A DNA stretch of 42,826 nt from Candidatus Dojkabacteria bacterium (GCA_015489595.1 WFZK01000036.1:1-42826); one strand, 5' to 3'. Shown: positions 7,169 through 15,828, counted from the stretch's first letter. Numbers and translations are program-made. The notes: generated from the letters alone by a model not told the origin.

Positions 7169-7831
7169 TTAGGAGGAGGTCAGGATCACATCTCCTAAGC
7201 AAGTGGTGCTTAAGTGTGTGCCGTGACGAGTTAAGAAGCATTGGAGGAACCATCTTCCAATTTCTTCTTTTTCCTCTGAAGGCGTGAATCTCCCGGATAC
7301 TTTGATGCGAATGAGGGGATGTTCTTTAGCTAACATTCGTTCTTCGAGTAAGGTTCCTTTTGGCACTCCTTCTGGTGTGGTAGCGGCTATAAGAGGGTAT
7401 TTGGGTACCTCTAGCCACATTGTTAGTTTAAGGGTAGGCTCTCTTCCATCATGTGGCAAAGACAATTCTAATAGTTCTGGTAGCTCCATTCGTAGGTTCA
7501 TAGGCCGCGGGAGTATAGGAGCAAAGGGGGTTAGGAATTTTGGGGGTTCTGGTAACATGTAAATTCTTGTTCGTGCAATGGTAAGTTTTGAGACCCGTTC
7601 TTGCTCTAAAACACGCACGTGGCCATGTCTAACGCCTTCTTGTATGTATCCTGGGGTCTCTAGGATAGAAATGATACCTGTTATAAATGGAAACGCGGTA
7701 TTATGAGGATATGTTAAAAATTTCTCTCTTAAGAAGAGTAGGGGGCCTAGTAGGGTAATTCTAGCGAAGTTTATAATAGGGTACTTTTCTATATGTGTTG
7801 ATTCTGGATTGGGTTCTCTGAAGGTTTCCAT
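7169..7831 (-). CDS. Conserved-looking hypothetical protein, beta-rich
   Basis: 220 residues with no recognised domain, no signal peptide and no clear membrane segment apart from a mildly hydrophobic stretch (ARITLLGPLLFL). It is rich in Pro, Leu and Glu, with segments such as PPKFLTPFAPILPRPMNL and LKLTMWLEVPKYPLIAATTPEG. Codon use looks like that of its neighbours. A TATAAT lies about 35 nt before the ATG on the minus strand, so this gene would have a short true leader. It may form a unit with the alpha/beta hydrolase gene upstream, 109 nt away. Confidence 0.55.
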   Translation of the reverse strand: METFREPNPESTHIEKYPIINFARITLLGPLLFLREKFLTYPHNTAFPFITGIISILETPGYIQEGVRHGHVRVLEQERVSKLTIARTRIYMLPEPPKFLTPFAPILPRPMNLRMELPELLELSLPHDGREPTLKLTMWLEVPKYPLIAATTPEGVPKGTLLEERMLAKEHPLIRIKVSGRFTPSEEKEEIGRWFLQCFLTRHGTHLSTTCLGDVILTSS

Positions 7832-7940
7832 CCTTTTGAGGGTTAATTGATTGGTTTGATGCAGTATTATATCCTATAGCAGAGATGTTATAGGCCCACC
7901 ATCGAGGGGATGCCTAGCAGTTGGAATGTTGAGTATGGAA

Positions 7941-8972
7941 CTACAGCAATTGGCTTAAAATCTTCAGGATCTGCTTAAGACGAGTCTTTAATATCCCAGC
8001 ATGATTGGTTTTTATTAGTATTGTTTTAAGACAGGTAAATAGGGTTGAGAAGTTAAGCTTGTAGTTGAGATCGAAGAGTTCATCATGGGTACTAAAAAGG
8101 ATAGTCGTGGGGAGGTTAATAGAATGGGGTTTTAGCCTGGGATTCCCTTCCGCCGCCAGTTTAAGGATAGAAAATATCGGCTGGTGTGTGAGTTGTGTTA
8201 GAAGCGTGTTTAAAAAATTTTCGGGAGGTTCACCGGGAGGAAGTTGTTTTTTAAGGAATTGATAAAGAAGGTCAAATGGTGTTTTATCAGTTCTAAGGCC
8301 GGCTGGGTTGAGTAAAACGAGATGTTTTAGGGGAGCTTGGGGAAATAGATAAGTGAGCGTTGTGGCTATTGCACCACCAAAAGAGTATCCTGCGAGGGTG
8401 TATCTTCTATCTCCCAGAGTACTTTGGATAAATGTATAAAGAGTACGAGCAAGGCTCTCATATGAGGTATGTTTTAAAAACAGATCTGGGATGTTCGGAG
8501 CCAGGATAAAAAATTTTCGGGCGAGCTGCTTAAGGAAAGTTAGATTACTTATAGCATTGCTTCCTAAACCATGAAGGAATACGAATGGTTCTTGACTGGG
8601 ATTACCCAAGGCAATGTAGTGTACCGTGGTATCTTTTATTTTTTGAGTTTTGTAAAGATCTTTTTTCGCCAGGTAGGCACGTTGATGGTTTCTGAGTATG
8701 ATTTTTAGCTTAGAGATAAGTTCTTCTTTTGTAAGCTTTATAGGTTTGGCACCATAGAGTCTGGCGGTTAAAAGAAAGACGTTATTTGTGGGGTTAAATG
8801 AAGGAAGATAGAGGATTAGATCGTTATGTGAAAGGGATTGAGGGGAGGTAGTAGTGAAGGTACTATTGTCGCTAAACGTGGTGAATTTTATCTGGTGATT
8901 GTCAAAATATCTCGGTACGAATTTTGGGATTTCAGGTACTCCAATCAGTAGAATGTTCAGCGAATTTTTCAT
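7941..8972 (-). CDS. Alpha/beta hydrolase with extra N-terminal domain
   Basis: 343 residues. The C-terminal two thirds is a standard alpha/beta hydrolase: oxyanion region VFLHGLGSN, nucleophile elbow GYSFGG (Ser197), acid in FSTHDELFD and a late TNHAGIL with the catalytic His. The substrate cannot be told. The first 110 residues form an extra alpha/beta segment (LNILLIGVPEIPKFV, HNDLILYLPSFN, ARLYGAKPIKLT) that is not part of the fold and resembles a small Rossmann-like or glycosyltransferase-type domain. TATACT lies 13 nt before the ATG, so only a few bases of leader are expected. Confidence 0.8.
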   Translation of the reverse strand: MKNSLNILLIGVPEIPKFVPRYFDNHQIKFTTFSDNSTFTTTSPQSLSHNDLILYLPSFNPTNNVFLLTARLYGAKPIKLTKEELISKLKIILRNHQRAYLAKKDLYKTQKIKDTTVHYIALGNPSQEPFVFLHGLGSNAISNLTFLKQLARKFFILAPNIPDLFLKHTSYESLARTLYTFIQSTLGDRRYTLAGYSFGGAIATTLTYLFPQAPLKHLVLLNPAGLRTDKTPFDLLYQFLKKQLPPGEPPENFLNTLLTQLTHQPIFSILKLAAEGNPRLKPHSINLPTTILFSTHDELFDLNYKLNFSTLFTCLKTILIKTNHAGILKTRLKQILKILSQLL

Positions 8973-9038
8973 TTTCTCTATTTAAAGTATAGCCTAGTTT
9001 AATGGAGTAGATATATTGCAATGTTCAAGGGATTAAGT

Positions 9039-9217
9039 GGGGCGCACGCAAAAATCGAAAAAAAAAGTCGATTTTTGCGTGCGCCCCCGAAGCTTATAAT
9101 TCTTCTGGTCTCTTATATTTCCCGGTTGTTGGTAAACGATTTTTCGCCACCCCGCGTAAGGCAACCTATTTTAGGGTGTGGGGGAAATGTGTCATTACCA
9201 CACTTTGCCCCGCACCC
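9039..9217 (+). repeat. Intergenic repeat, complete copy
   Basis: Hairpin A is a perfect 20-bp stem, 9039-9058 with 9068-9087. The core is 9088-9173 with CGGTTGTT, ACGATTTTTCGCCACC and CCGCGTAAGGCAACC. Hairpin B pairs 9174-9191 with 9199-9217 with a few mismatches. Core and hairpin A closely match the copy at 2156. It lies between two divergent genes, so it is not only a terminator. Confidence 0.85.
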
Positions 9218-9240
9218 TAAACTTGTGCTAAATTTACTCA

Positions 9241-10317
9241 ATGAGAGTTCTTGTCGCCTCTACTAATCCTAACAAGTTAGCTGGCACCGAACGGGCATTT
9301 GCTGAGTTCCCAGAGGTGTTTGGAGAGTCTTCTGAGGTCACTGTGGTGGGTAAAAAATTCCAGAGCGGAGTGCGTGATCAGCCGATCGGCTATGAAGAAG
9401 CCATACGGGGGGCATTTAATCGAGCTGAGTCTGCAAGAAAGAGTGATAAGAAAGGGGAGTATGATTTTTACGTTGGGATAGAGGCTTCTATTGTATTTGT
9501 AAAAAATTATCCGCATCTTGTAACCTATGCATGTGTGATGAGCAAAGGTGGCTCTTACTATTTTGGTTCGAGCAAATTGCATCCACTGCCGGCAAAGGTT
9601 GTAGAGTCTTTAGCTATTGGACAAGAGTTGGCCGCATTTGCAGAGAAGATAAGCGGAGTAAAGGATGTGCGTAGCAAGGGTGGGATCGCTGGATATCTCT
9701 TTAAGGGGACCTATACTCGAACCGATGTTAATTATCTGGCCGTCAAGGGGGCGCTGGCCGGCTTTATTAGGGTTGGAGATTTTAAAGATTCTGTTGATTT
9801 TTCTAAGCTACCTAAGTCGGTTTATGTTTCGGTCTCTATAGCTGGAGGAATAGTCAAAGATTTGCCGCTTCAACTTATGGAGTGGATAGAGCAAACAGGC
9901 GCTGTGGTAAACGATAAGCATGTGGTATATGCCGGCCACGATCAAGCAGCTAGAGAAAACTTTATACGGCAGTATGCAGCGGAGTTTTTCGGGATAAAGG
10001 CTCCTAGGGAAGGTGAACCTGGCTTTGACGAGCTTATTTATAAGCTTGATACCTATCTTGTAGATGAAGCTACTCACATGATAGTTGTTCTAGAGAAACC
10101 CTCCCATGGCGTGGGCATGGAGATAGAAAGGGCATTGAGTCGTCCTGCGCGGGGATTGCCTACTGCCAAAATTTTGGGATTGGTTAAGGATTTAAAGTTT
10201 TTGAAGTTGAGTCGGATGGTCAGAGGGGCTGCTGAGAAGTATAATAATTTTGTGCTTAGAACATATAAAACTGAAGGGGAGATAAAAGACTTGGTGATTG
10301 AATTTCTAACCGAGTAG
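9241..10317 (+). CDS. Fusion: DUF84/YjjX-type NTPase + DNPH1/Rcl-type nucleotide N-hydrolase
   Basis: 358 residues in two domains. Residues 1-178 match the non-canonical (inosine/xanthosine) NTPase family YjjX/DUF84: ASTNPNK (6-12), SGVRDQPIGYEEAIRGAFNR (42-61), YVGIEASI, RSKGGIAGYL. Residues 192-358 match 2'-deoxynucleoside 5'-monophosphate N-glycosidases (Rcl/DNPH1, nucleoside 2-deoxyribosyltransferase fold): VYVSVSIAGG, DEATHMIVVLEKPS, GVGMEIERAL with the likely catalytic Glu294, and LSRMVRGAA. The first domain would hydrolyse damaged NTPs to NMPs and the second would split off the base from a deoxynucleotide, so the fusion plausibly couples two steps of nucleotide-pool cleaning. TAAATT ends 6 nt before the ATG. 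Confidence 0.8.
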   Translation: MRVLVASTNPNKLAGTERAFAEFPEVFGESSEVTVVGKKFQSGVRDQPIGYEEAIRGAFNRAESARKSDKKGEYDFYVGIEASIVFVKNYPHLVTYACVMSKGGSYYFGSSKLHPLPAKVVESLAIGQELAAFAEKISGVKDVRSKGGIAGYLFKGTYTRTDVNYLAVKGALAGFIRVGDFKDSVDFSKLPKSVYVSVSIAGGIVKDLPLQLMEWIEQTGAVVNDKHVVYAGHDQAARENFIRQYAAEFFGIKAPREGEPGFDELIYKLDTYLVDEATHMIVVLEKPSHGVGMEIERALSRPARGLPTAKILGLVKDLKFLKLSRMVRGAAEKYNNFVLRTYKTEGEIKDLVIEFLTE

Positions 10318-10394
10318 GAGAGGGTTTTAAGCAAAGACTGATTCTGTCTTGTACAGCTCAATATGATTCCTGGCTCGGCATGGTATCATATGAT

Positions 10395-12122
10395 ATGGAG
10401 CGTAGACGTAGGCTATTCCGTAAGGTAATGGCCGTTGGGGTTCTTTGGTTAATTGCCGTCGCTGTGATTGTTTTAGCTTATTTAAGGTCAAAAAAAGTTG
10501 TAATTAGAAATTCGGCCCATATTCAGTATGCTTCGTCTCTGGATTTTAAGACATACAAAGGTAAAGCCCCAATTTATCCCTTGGATGGAGCATGTTATAA
10601 GTTTTTTAAATCTGAACCGCTATTGATCCCCGATTTGCACTCTGGGCCTAATACTTATGTTTATCTTAGACGTTTAAAACTCCATGTTGACGTGGCACCG
10701 TTTGCTAATCATAAGCTATACGGGAAAATACATCAGGTAGATATAAACATTATGGGGTCTCCCCTATGGAAATACACATATCCTAACTGGCTTTCAATCA
10801 CGGGCAGACCGTGGAAGACTTATGAGTTTAAATGGAATCCTCCTTTGCTACTTTTAAAGGGGCCTGGAAACTTACAAGCAGTTGATGCCATCTTTTGTGA
10901 TCCCTGGGATAAGGCGGATGGCAAAAAGGACATGTTTCACGAACCAGCTCAGCTTGAATGGGAGATCGAGTATGCCACATCAGAACAGCCGCTTAAGAGT
11001 TTCATGGAATGGTTTAGGTATAAAGGTACTTCTTGGGGCTGGCCCACTCCTAACGGAAAGCTTAAGCTAGGAACAATTTTAGATAATACCAGCGAGGGGA
11101 AGGGGTACAGTGTCAATACAGCTATCTACGGTTATTATTTTTATCCAACCTTGTATCAGGATGTTTGGCTAAAAATAGGTGAAAAGACGATTGTAGGTGG
11201 TAAGGGAATAAATACTGCTTCTAACCCTGACATTACTGATAATCCTGTGATTTACTTTAATCCTTTAGTTGTGGGGCGAGGAGACATCTATATTCAGTGG
11301 GGTCCAAATTTAGGCCCTGGTTCTCGGACTTTTGCAATGGTATTTGGAGTTCGCGGTGTAGAGAAGGTAACTCCGACGTCTGTTACCCCTACGTCAGCTC
11401 CAACCCCTACACCTACATTGGCGTCTCCTCCGGTGACTCCAAGTCATACTCAGACTCCTACGCCTACGAAGGCTCCTAACTCTGAGCAGGGTTTACCACT
11501 TAAGGTTCCATGTAGTATAGGGCAGCCAGTTATACTCCATACGGGGGCAGATTATGCTTCGGATTTAACGGATGTGGTTCCGCCTCCTAGTGTTCCTGAG
11601 GGTTTTGTGGCTCAAAGTCAGACGGTGTATAAAGGAAGTTGCAGGGAGGCAAAGATATATTCGTACATTCTAGATAAAGAGATAGAGCTTGTTCCTGAGA
11701 CAGGTTTAAAGAAGGTTAGTTTCAGAATTAAGTTAAGCGAAGCCTTAAGGAATGATAATCCTCTTATTAAGTTAAGTATAGGTAATAACACATTCTATAC
11801 ATTTAGCGACCAGGAAGGTACTGCCTATTTGTATGTGCCTGCTAGCTACTTTGAGAAGAAACCAGTAGAGGTAACTATTAAACCGTATAATTATCTCGCT
11901 AAGATTTTAGTTTTAGAGAGTGGGCTTTCTGAGCTAGGGGAACGGAATCTTAATTTTATATGGGGTGATTTAGATAATAAGGGGGACAGTGTCTCTCCGC
12001 AGGATTACGCAATTTTCCTTAAGTATTATTTAGGACGTTTTTTAGCTGCCGACGCTGATCTTAGCGGAAAGGTTTGGGTGAAAGATTATGCGATTATGAT
12101 TAATAATCTTGGGAAGAAGTAG
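10395..12122 (+). CDS. Membrane-anchored surface protein with dockerin-like C-terminus
   Basis: 575 residues. A basic end (MERRRRLFRK) and one membrane helix (VMAVGVLWLIAVAVIVLAYL) are followed by a large beta-rich extracellular region of about 290 residues (Trp/Tyr/Gly-rich, unrecognised), a Pro/Thr/Ser linker (TPTPTLASPPVTPSH area), a second domain of about 150 residues, and a dockerin-type I module at the end. The dockerin shows the duplicated calcium-loop/helix: GDLDNKGDSVSPQDYAIFL and DADLSGKVWVKDYAIMINNL. A cohesin-like partner is encoded at 23437. The start at 10395 is preferred over 10380 because TATCAT (10384-10389) ends 5 nt before it. The stop is followed at once by a repeat hairpin. 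Confidence 0.8.
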   Translation: MERRRRLFRKVMAVGVLWLIAVAVIVLAYLRSKKVVIRNSAHIQYASSLDFKTYKGKAPIYPLDGACYKFFKSEPLLIPDLHSGPNTYVYLRRLKLHVDVAPFANHKLYGKIHQVDINIMGSPLWKYTYPNWLSITGRPWKTYEFKWNPPLLLLKGPGNLQAVDAIFCDPWDKADGKKDMFHEPAQLEWEIEYATSEQPLKSFMEWFRYKGTSWGWPTPNGKLKLGTILDNTSEGKGYSVNTAIYGYYFYPTLYQDVWLKIGEKTIVGGKGINTASNPDITDNPVIYFNPLVVGRGDIYIQWGPNLGPGSRTFAMVFGVRGVEKVTPTSVTPTSAPTPTPTLASPPVTPSHTQTPTPTKAPNSEQGLPLKVPCSIGQPVILHTGADYASDLTDVVPPPSVPEGFVAQSQTVYKGSCREAKIYSYILDKEIELVPETGLKKVSFRIKLSEALRNDNPLIKLSIGNNTFYTFSDQEGTAYLYVPASYFEKKPVEVTIKPYNYLAKILVLESGLSELGERNLNFIWGDLDNKGDSVSPQDYAIFLKYYLGRFLAADADLSGKVWVKDYAIMINNLGKK

Positions 12123-12123
12123 G

Positions 12124-12304
12124 TTAGGGGGCTTTAAGCAAAATCAAATTTTCGCGATTTTGTTTAAAGCCCCCTAAAATCGTTCTCCTTCTAGCGTTTT
12201 GAATGATCTCTTACGGAGAGGTAACTCTCCACTGCTGGGAAGAAGAAATTTAGTTTTAAGGGCGTGAGGCAAAATGTGGTGACCACATTTTGCCTCACGC
12301 CCTT
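12124..12304 (+). repeat. Intergenic repeat, full copy with diverged core
   Basis: Hairpin A is 22 bp, 12124-12145 with 12156-12177, starting one base after the preceding stop codon. Hairpin B is a nearly loopless perfect 23-bp inverted repeat, 12258-12280 with 12282-12304. The core differs from the strong copies (TTTTGAATGATCTC, GAGAGGTAACTCTCC) but holds its own small hairpin. As a DNA palindrome hairpin B is one of the longest in the window. Confidence 0.85.
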
Positions 12305-12342
12305 GAATCCATGGATAGGGATGCGATTGTCGAGTTATAAGT

Positions 12343-12348
12343 TATAAT
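12343..12348 (+). promoter_or_regulatory. -10 box of the radical SAM gene, leaderless
   Basis: TATAAT followed by CTTAGT and the ATG at 12355. No clear -35 box is seen. Spacing implies a leaderless mRNA. Confidence 0.5.
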
Positions 12349-12354
12349 CTTAGT

Positions 12355-13389
12355 ATGAGAGAGGCACTTCTGTATCACAAGCTTAAGAACAAGAATGTTC
12401 GATGCAATGTGTGTAACCACCGCTGCGTAATAGCCCCCGGCAAGACCGGCATTTGCGGAATAAGACGCAACTTAGATGGTACACTATATCTTTTAGCGTA
12501 TGGGAAGGGTTTTGCTCACATTGATCCTATGGAGAAAAAACCGCTGTATCATTTCTATCCTGGTAAGCTTATCTATTCAATAGGTACGATTGGATGTAAT
12601 TTCAGGTGTTTATTCTGTCAAAACTATGACATAGCTCAGATAACACATTACGCCGACGCCGAAAAAATCCTAGAACATCTAGAAGATCTACCTCCTGAGA
12701 AGATAATAGAAAATGTCAAAAGACGCGGCATTGAGTTTATAGCTTACACATACAACGAACCTACAGTTTATTTTGAATACACCTATGACACTGCTAAGCT
12801 TGCTAAAAAAGAGGGTTTTAAAAACGTATATGTCTCTAACGGTTTTATGACTAAAGAGATGCTTAATAAACTTATTCCCTACTTAGATGCAGTCAACATC
12901 GATATAAAATCTTTCTCGGAGGAGTTTTATTTGAAGGTCATTGGGGGAAGATTAAAACCGGTACTAGAGAACGTAAAGTATCTCTGGGAGAAAAACGTAT
13001 GGGTAGAAGTTACCACTCTCGTTATACCAGGGCACAATGATTCCGAAAAGGAGCTTACCCAGATTGCTGAATTTGTTAGGTCTGTCTCTCCTGACCTACC
13101 TTGGCACATCTCTAGATTTTTCCCAGCATACAAGATGCTGGATACACCTCCAACACCGATAGAGACACTTATCAAAGCTTATGAGATTGGCAAAAAGGTT
13201 GGATTAAATTACGTTTACATAGGCAATATTCCTCCTACAGAAGATCTAATCAAGTACAACAACACTTATTGCCCTAAGTGCGGGAGATTGCTAATTGAAC
13301 GGATCGGATACGATACTCGTGTCATAGGCATTACATCAGAGGGGAAGTGTGAAAAGTGTGGGGCTCAGATCTCTGGGAGATGGGGCTAG
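12355..13389 (+). CDS. amrS: AmmeMemoRadiSam system radical SAM enzyme
   Basis: 344 residues. The radical SAM cluster motif is GCNFRCLFCQN (Cys81, Cys85, Cys88). It is preceded by a cysteine-rich head (Cys17, Cys20, Cys24, Cys34) and the family signature FAHIDPMEKKPLYHFYPG. The TIM-barrel strands include YTYNEPTVYFEY and VNIDIKSF. The C-terminus carries two CxxC pairs (CPKCG, CEKCG), a probable zinc ribbon. This family groups with Memo and AMMECR1 proteins and is related to pyruvate-formate-lyase activating enzymes; its substrate is unknown. The AMMECR1 gene follows 266 nt downstream after a repeat. The stop codon abuts hairpin A of that repeat. Confidence 0.9.
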   Translation: MREALLYHKLKNKNVRCNVCNHRCVIAPGKTGICGIRRNLDGTLYLLAYGKGFAHIDPMEKKPLYHFYPGKLIYSIGTIGCNFRCLFCQNYDIAQITHYADAEKILEHLEDLPPEKIIENVKRRGIEFIAYTYNEPTVYFEYTYDTAKLAKKEGFKNVYVSNGFMTKEMLNKLIPYLDAVNIDIKSFSEEFYLKVIGGRLKPVLENVKYLWEKNVWVEVTTLVIPGHNDSEKELTQIAEFVRSVSPDLPWHISRFFPAYKMLDTPPTPIETLIKAYEIGKKVGLNYVYIGNIPPTEDLIKYNNTYCPKCGRLLIERIGYDTRVIGITSEGKCEKCGAQISGRWG

Positions 13390-13617
13390 GGGGCTTACGC
13401 AATAATCGCCGCTTTTTTCGATTATTGCGTAAGCCCCCCTAATTGCCGTTCCTCCGATCGTTTTTAAATTACCCTGGTGGCAGGTGGCTTTTCGATACTA
13501 CAATACAGAAAGAATTCATCAATCGTTGGACTATAGGACACCTTTACAATACTTGTTAGAGAAGTTGGGAGGCTCTAAAGTTATCGCAACTTTTTGATTT
13601 TTGCCCCAGCCCCACAC
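13388..13617 (+). repeat. Intergenic repeat, hairpin A, diverged core, half hairpin
   Basis: Hairpin A GGGGGCTTACGCAATAATCG pairs with CGATTATTGCGTAAGCCCCC (to 13438), starting at the stop codon of the radical SAM gene. A diverged core follows (CCCTGGTGGCAGGTGGC). At 13593-13617 a lone 3' arm of another hairpin A (GATTTTTGCCCCAGCCCC) remains. The stretch between shows no gene. Confidence 0.65.
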
Positions 13618-13622
13618 CTTCA

Positions 13623-13650
13623 TTGATTTTTATCTCTTAGTCGTTATAAT
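13623..13650 (+). promoter_or_regulatory. Promoter of the AMMECR1 gene
   Basis: TTGATT (13623-13628), a 16-nt spacer and TATAAT (13645-13650). The ATG begins 5 nt later at 13656. This is one of the clearest examples of a promoter placed to give a leaderless mRNA. Confidence 0.65.
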
Positions 13651-13655
13651 CTAGT

Positions 13656-14249
13656 ATGAAAAGACTCTCTCCTAAAGCCAGACACTTTTTACTTGGTTTA
13701 TCCAGAAAAGCCCTTGAGCACTATTTTGCAACGGGAGATTTTTTAAAACCTACAGAGATAGATGTACCAGAAGATATAGAGCCAGAAGTGAATGCCATTC
13801 GGGGTACTTTTGTAACTCTGAATTCAATTGCAGGCAATCGACTTAGTCTGCGGGGATGTATAGGACACATCCTGCCTGTTAATCCAATATATAAAGATGT
13901 TATTGAAAATACTTACGCAGCAGCATTTAACGACCCTCGCTTTCCTCCTTTAACTAAAGAGGAATTAGATAACATAAAAATTGAGATCTCAATCTTAAGT
14001 GAGCCCAAGAGGTATAAGTATAGAGAAGTAGATCAGCTTCTGGATTATTTAGACAAGAAGCGGCCAGGCGTAGTTTTAAAATATGGCCCATATAACGCGA
14101 CTTTTCTGCCACAGGTATGGGAGCAAATTAAAGATCCCGCTGAGTTTTTGTCTCATTTGTGCCTTAAGGCAGGGTTATCCTCTGATTGCTGGCTTTCTTT
14201 ACGCCCTGCGATATTTACCTACACTGTGGATGAATTTTCAGAGAAATAA
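13656..14249 (+). CDS. amrA: AmmeMemoRadiSam system protein A (AMMECR1 domain)
   Basis: 197 residues, the whole an AMMECR1 domain. The family hallmark LRGCIG is present (about 68-73), followed by the typical VIENTYAAAFNDPRFPPLTKEEL and IEISILSEP. The molecular role of AMMECR1 proteins is not settled. It is the third member of the AmmeMemoRadiSam set, next to the radical SAM gene and 6.7 kb from the Memo gene. No export signal. Strong promoter at 13623. Confidence 0.9.
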   Translation: MKRLSPKARHFLLGLSRKALEHYFATGDFLKPTEIDVPEDIEPEVNAIRGTFVTLNSIAGNRLSLRGCIGHILPVNPIYKDVIENTYAAAFNDPRFPPLTKEELDNIKIEISILSEPKRYKYREVDQLLDYLDKKRPGVVLKYGPYNATFLPQVWEQIKDPAEFLSHLCLKAGLSSDCWLSLRPAIFTYTVDEFSEK

Positions 14250-14339
14250 CTTATAAAATTTTATCCCTCTTCGCCTACATATACTGCAGTATGGTTTGCC
14301 CACGCTTGAGTAAAACTCTTCCTAGCTTAAGAATTGTAG

Positions 14340-14345
14340 TAAAAT
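14340..14345 (+). promoter_or_regulatory. -10 box of the DUF1003 gene, leaderless
   Basis: TAAAAT followed by six bases and the ATG at 14352. No convincing -35 box. Confidence 0.4.
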
Positions 14346-14351
14346 AGGTTA

Positions 14352-14822
14352 ATGAAGAACCAAATACAGCAAGAGTATCTAAGCTTTAAGGCAAAGGTCG
14401 ATAGAGAGAGAACTACGCTTGAGCGTTTGGCTGATTGGCTCACCGTGAAACTTGGTTCAATCGAGGCGTTGGTAATACATTTAATTGTATTTGTTGCTTG
14501 GATTGTTATAAATCTAGGTTTCACGCCAATTCAGGTGTTTGATCCGTATCCTTTTGGACTCTTGACAATGCTTGTTTCACTGGAGGCTATATTTTTAAGC
14601 CTTTTTGTGTTGATCTCTGAGAACCGAGAGCAGAGGATAAATGACGTGCGAGAGGAGCTTAACCTTGTTTTGACCAAAATCATTGAGAAAAAGATTGACG
14701 CATTAACCCTTTTGGTTGCGCGTTCAATTAGGGGAAGGAAGAGTCGTCAAGTAAAGGAGGCTTTAGAGCCCGTAGATATAGAAACGCTTGAGGTTACGTT
14801 AAAAGAGGAGGTTGGGAAGTAG
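14352..14822 (+). CDS. DUF1003 family two-helix membrane protein
   Basis: 156 residues. A charged N-terminal helix containing LERLADWLTVKLGS leads into two membrane segments, ALVIHLIVFVAWIVINLGF and LLTMLVSLEAIFLSLFVLI, joined by the family's VFDPYPFG turn. A charged cytoplasmic tail with coiled-coil character (NREQRINDVREELNLVL) follows. The DUF1003 family has no assigned function. Likely a single-gene unit ended by the inverted repeat copy at 14873. Confidence 0.85.
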   Translation: MKNQIQQEYLSFKAKVDRERTTLERLADWLTVKLGSIEALVIHLIVFVAWIVINLGFTPIQVFDPYPFGLLTMLVSLEAIFLSLFVLISENREQRINDVREELNLVLTKIIEKKIDALTLLVARSIRGRKSRQVKEALEPVDIETLEVTLKEEVGK

Positions 14823-14872
14823 CCGATATTTAGGGGAGTGTGCGGTAATTTAGTTTTGTATCGAGCCATTTT

Positions 14873-15047
14873 GGGCGTGGGGCAAAATGTAGAAACACCA
14901 CATTTTGCCCCACGCCCTAAAGTAGGTTGCCTTACGCGGGGTAGTGAAAAATCGTCCGTTAACAACGGGGGATTTACCACGGCCAGAAGAATGATGAGTT
15001 TAGGGGGCTGGGGCAAAAATCGACTTTTTGATTTTTGCCCCAGCCCC
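14873..15047 (-). repeat. Intergenic repeat, complete copy in reverse orientation
   Basis: Read on the plus strand, hairpin B comes first (GGGCGTGGGGCAAAATGT, 14873-14890 with 14900-14917). The reversed core follows, 14918-15002, with GGTAGTGAAAAATCGTCCG and CTTACGCGG. Hairpin A is last, 15003-15021 with 15030-15047. It lies between convergent genes (DUF1003 and uppS) and could terminate both. Confidence 0.85.
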
Positions 15048-15117
15048 TTTATGCTTTGATCTTGGCACTTGGTGGGACGCTGGGCGAAAATCGGTTTTGG
15101 ATTTTTGTATAAAGTCC

Positions 15118-15828
15118 TCAGTTACCTCCGAAGCGCCTGTGGCGGCGGTTATAGTCGTTTATCGCCTTTTCAAGTTCGGCTTCCGTAAAATCCGGGAAGG
15201 GTACTTTGGTGAAGTAGAGTTCTGCGTAGACTCCCTGGAAGGGGTAAAGTCCGCTAAGACGTTGTTCCCCTGAGGTCCTAACTATGAGGTCAGGAGGAGG
15301 GATATTAGGAGTGTCGGTGTAGTTGTAGAAAAGCTCCGGAGTGATCTGGTCAATTTTAAGTTTCCCCTCTTTCACTAGCTTAGCGATCTTTCGTGTAGCT
15401 CTAATTATTTCATCTTGGCCGCCGTAGTCAAAGCCTATTAAGAGGTGCCAGCCAGAAAACTTTAAGGTAAGCTTCTCGGTCTCTGTTATCACTTTTACAA
15501 ATCGTCTAGGAAGCCTGTCTTTCCTGCCTATGTGGATAAATCTTATTTTGTGCTCTATGAGATCTTTTTGTGAGTCCTTCAGGAATCGAGAGAAGAGTTC
15601 AATCAGGAATTTGACCTCGGTTTTTGGCCTTTTGATCCAGTTCTCTGTTGAAAGTCCCCAGAGGGTGAGGTATTTGATGTTAAACTTCTTAATTGATTTA
15701 AGGAGTGATTTGGCTCTCTCTGCCCCTTTTTGGTGTCCGGCCATGGGGGGAAATCCGTGCTCTTTGGCCCATCTTCTGTTACCGTCAGGAATAATGGCGA
15801 GGTGTTTTAGTGGATATTGGTGTTTCAT
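15118..15828 (-). CDS. uppS: Isoprenyl (undecaprenyl) diphosphate synthase
   Basis: Cis-prenyltransferase that condenses isopentenyl diphosphate onto farnesyl diphosphate to make the lipid carrier for wall polymers. 236 residues. Signature motifs are all there: AIIPDGNRRWAKEHG (Asp15 catalytic), HQKGAERAK, LWGLSTENW, IGFDYGGQDEI, DLIVRTSGEQRLSG and YAELYFTKVPFPDF. The usual FLLWQ stretch reads GLYPFQ here. TATAAT lies about 20 nt before the ATG, leaving a short leader. Supports the wall genes murA, murB and ddl in the same window. Confidence 0.92.
   Translation of the reverse strand: MKHQYPLKHLAIIPDGNRRWAKEHGFPPMAGHQKGAERAKSLLKSIKKFNIKYLTLWGLSTENWIKRPKTEVKFLIELFSRFLKDSQKDLIEHKIRFIHIGRKDRLPRRFVKVITETEKLTLKFSGWHLLIGFDYGGQDEIIRATRKIAKLVKEGKLKIDQITPELFYNYTDTPNIPPPDLIVRTSGEQRLSGLYPFQGVYAELYFTKVPFPDFTEAELEKAINDYNRRHRRFGGN

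Noticed and set aside
14838-15059. Open frames across the repeat at 14873 (both strands), and similar ones at 9021-9266, 15861-16199 and 41209-41406
   Set aside because: They translate repeat DNA; the similar protein strings from separate copies reflect the repeat sequence and not a gene family.
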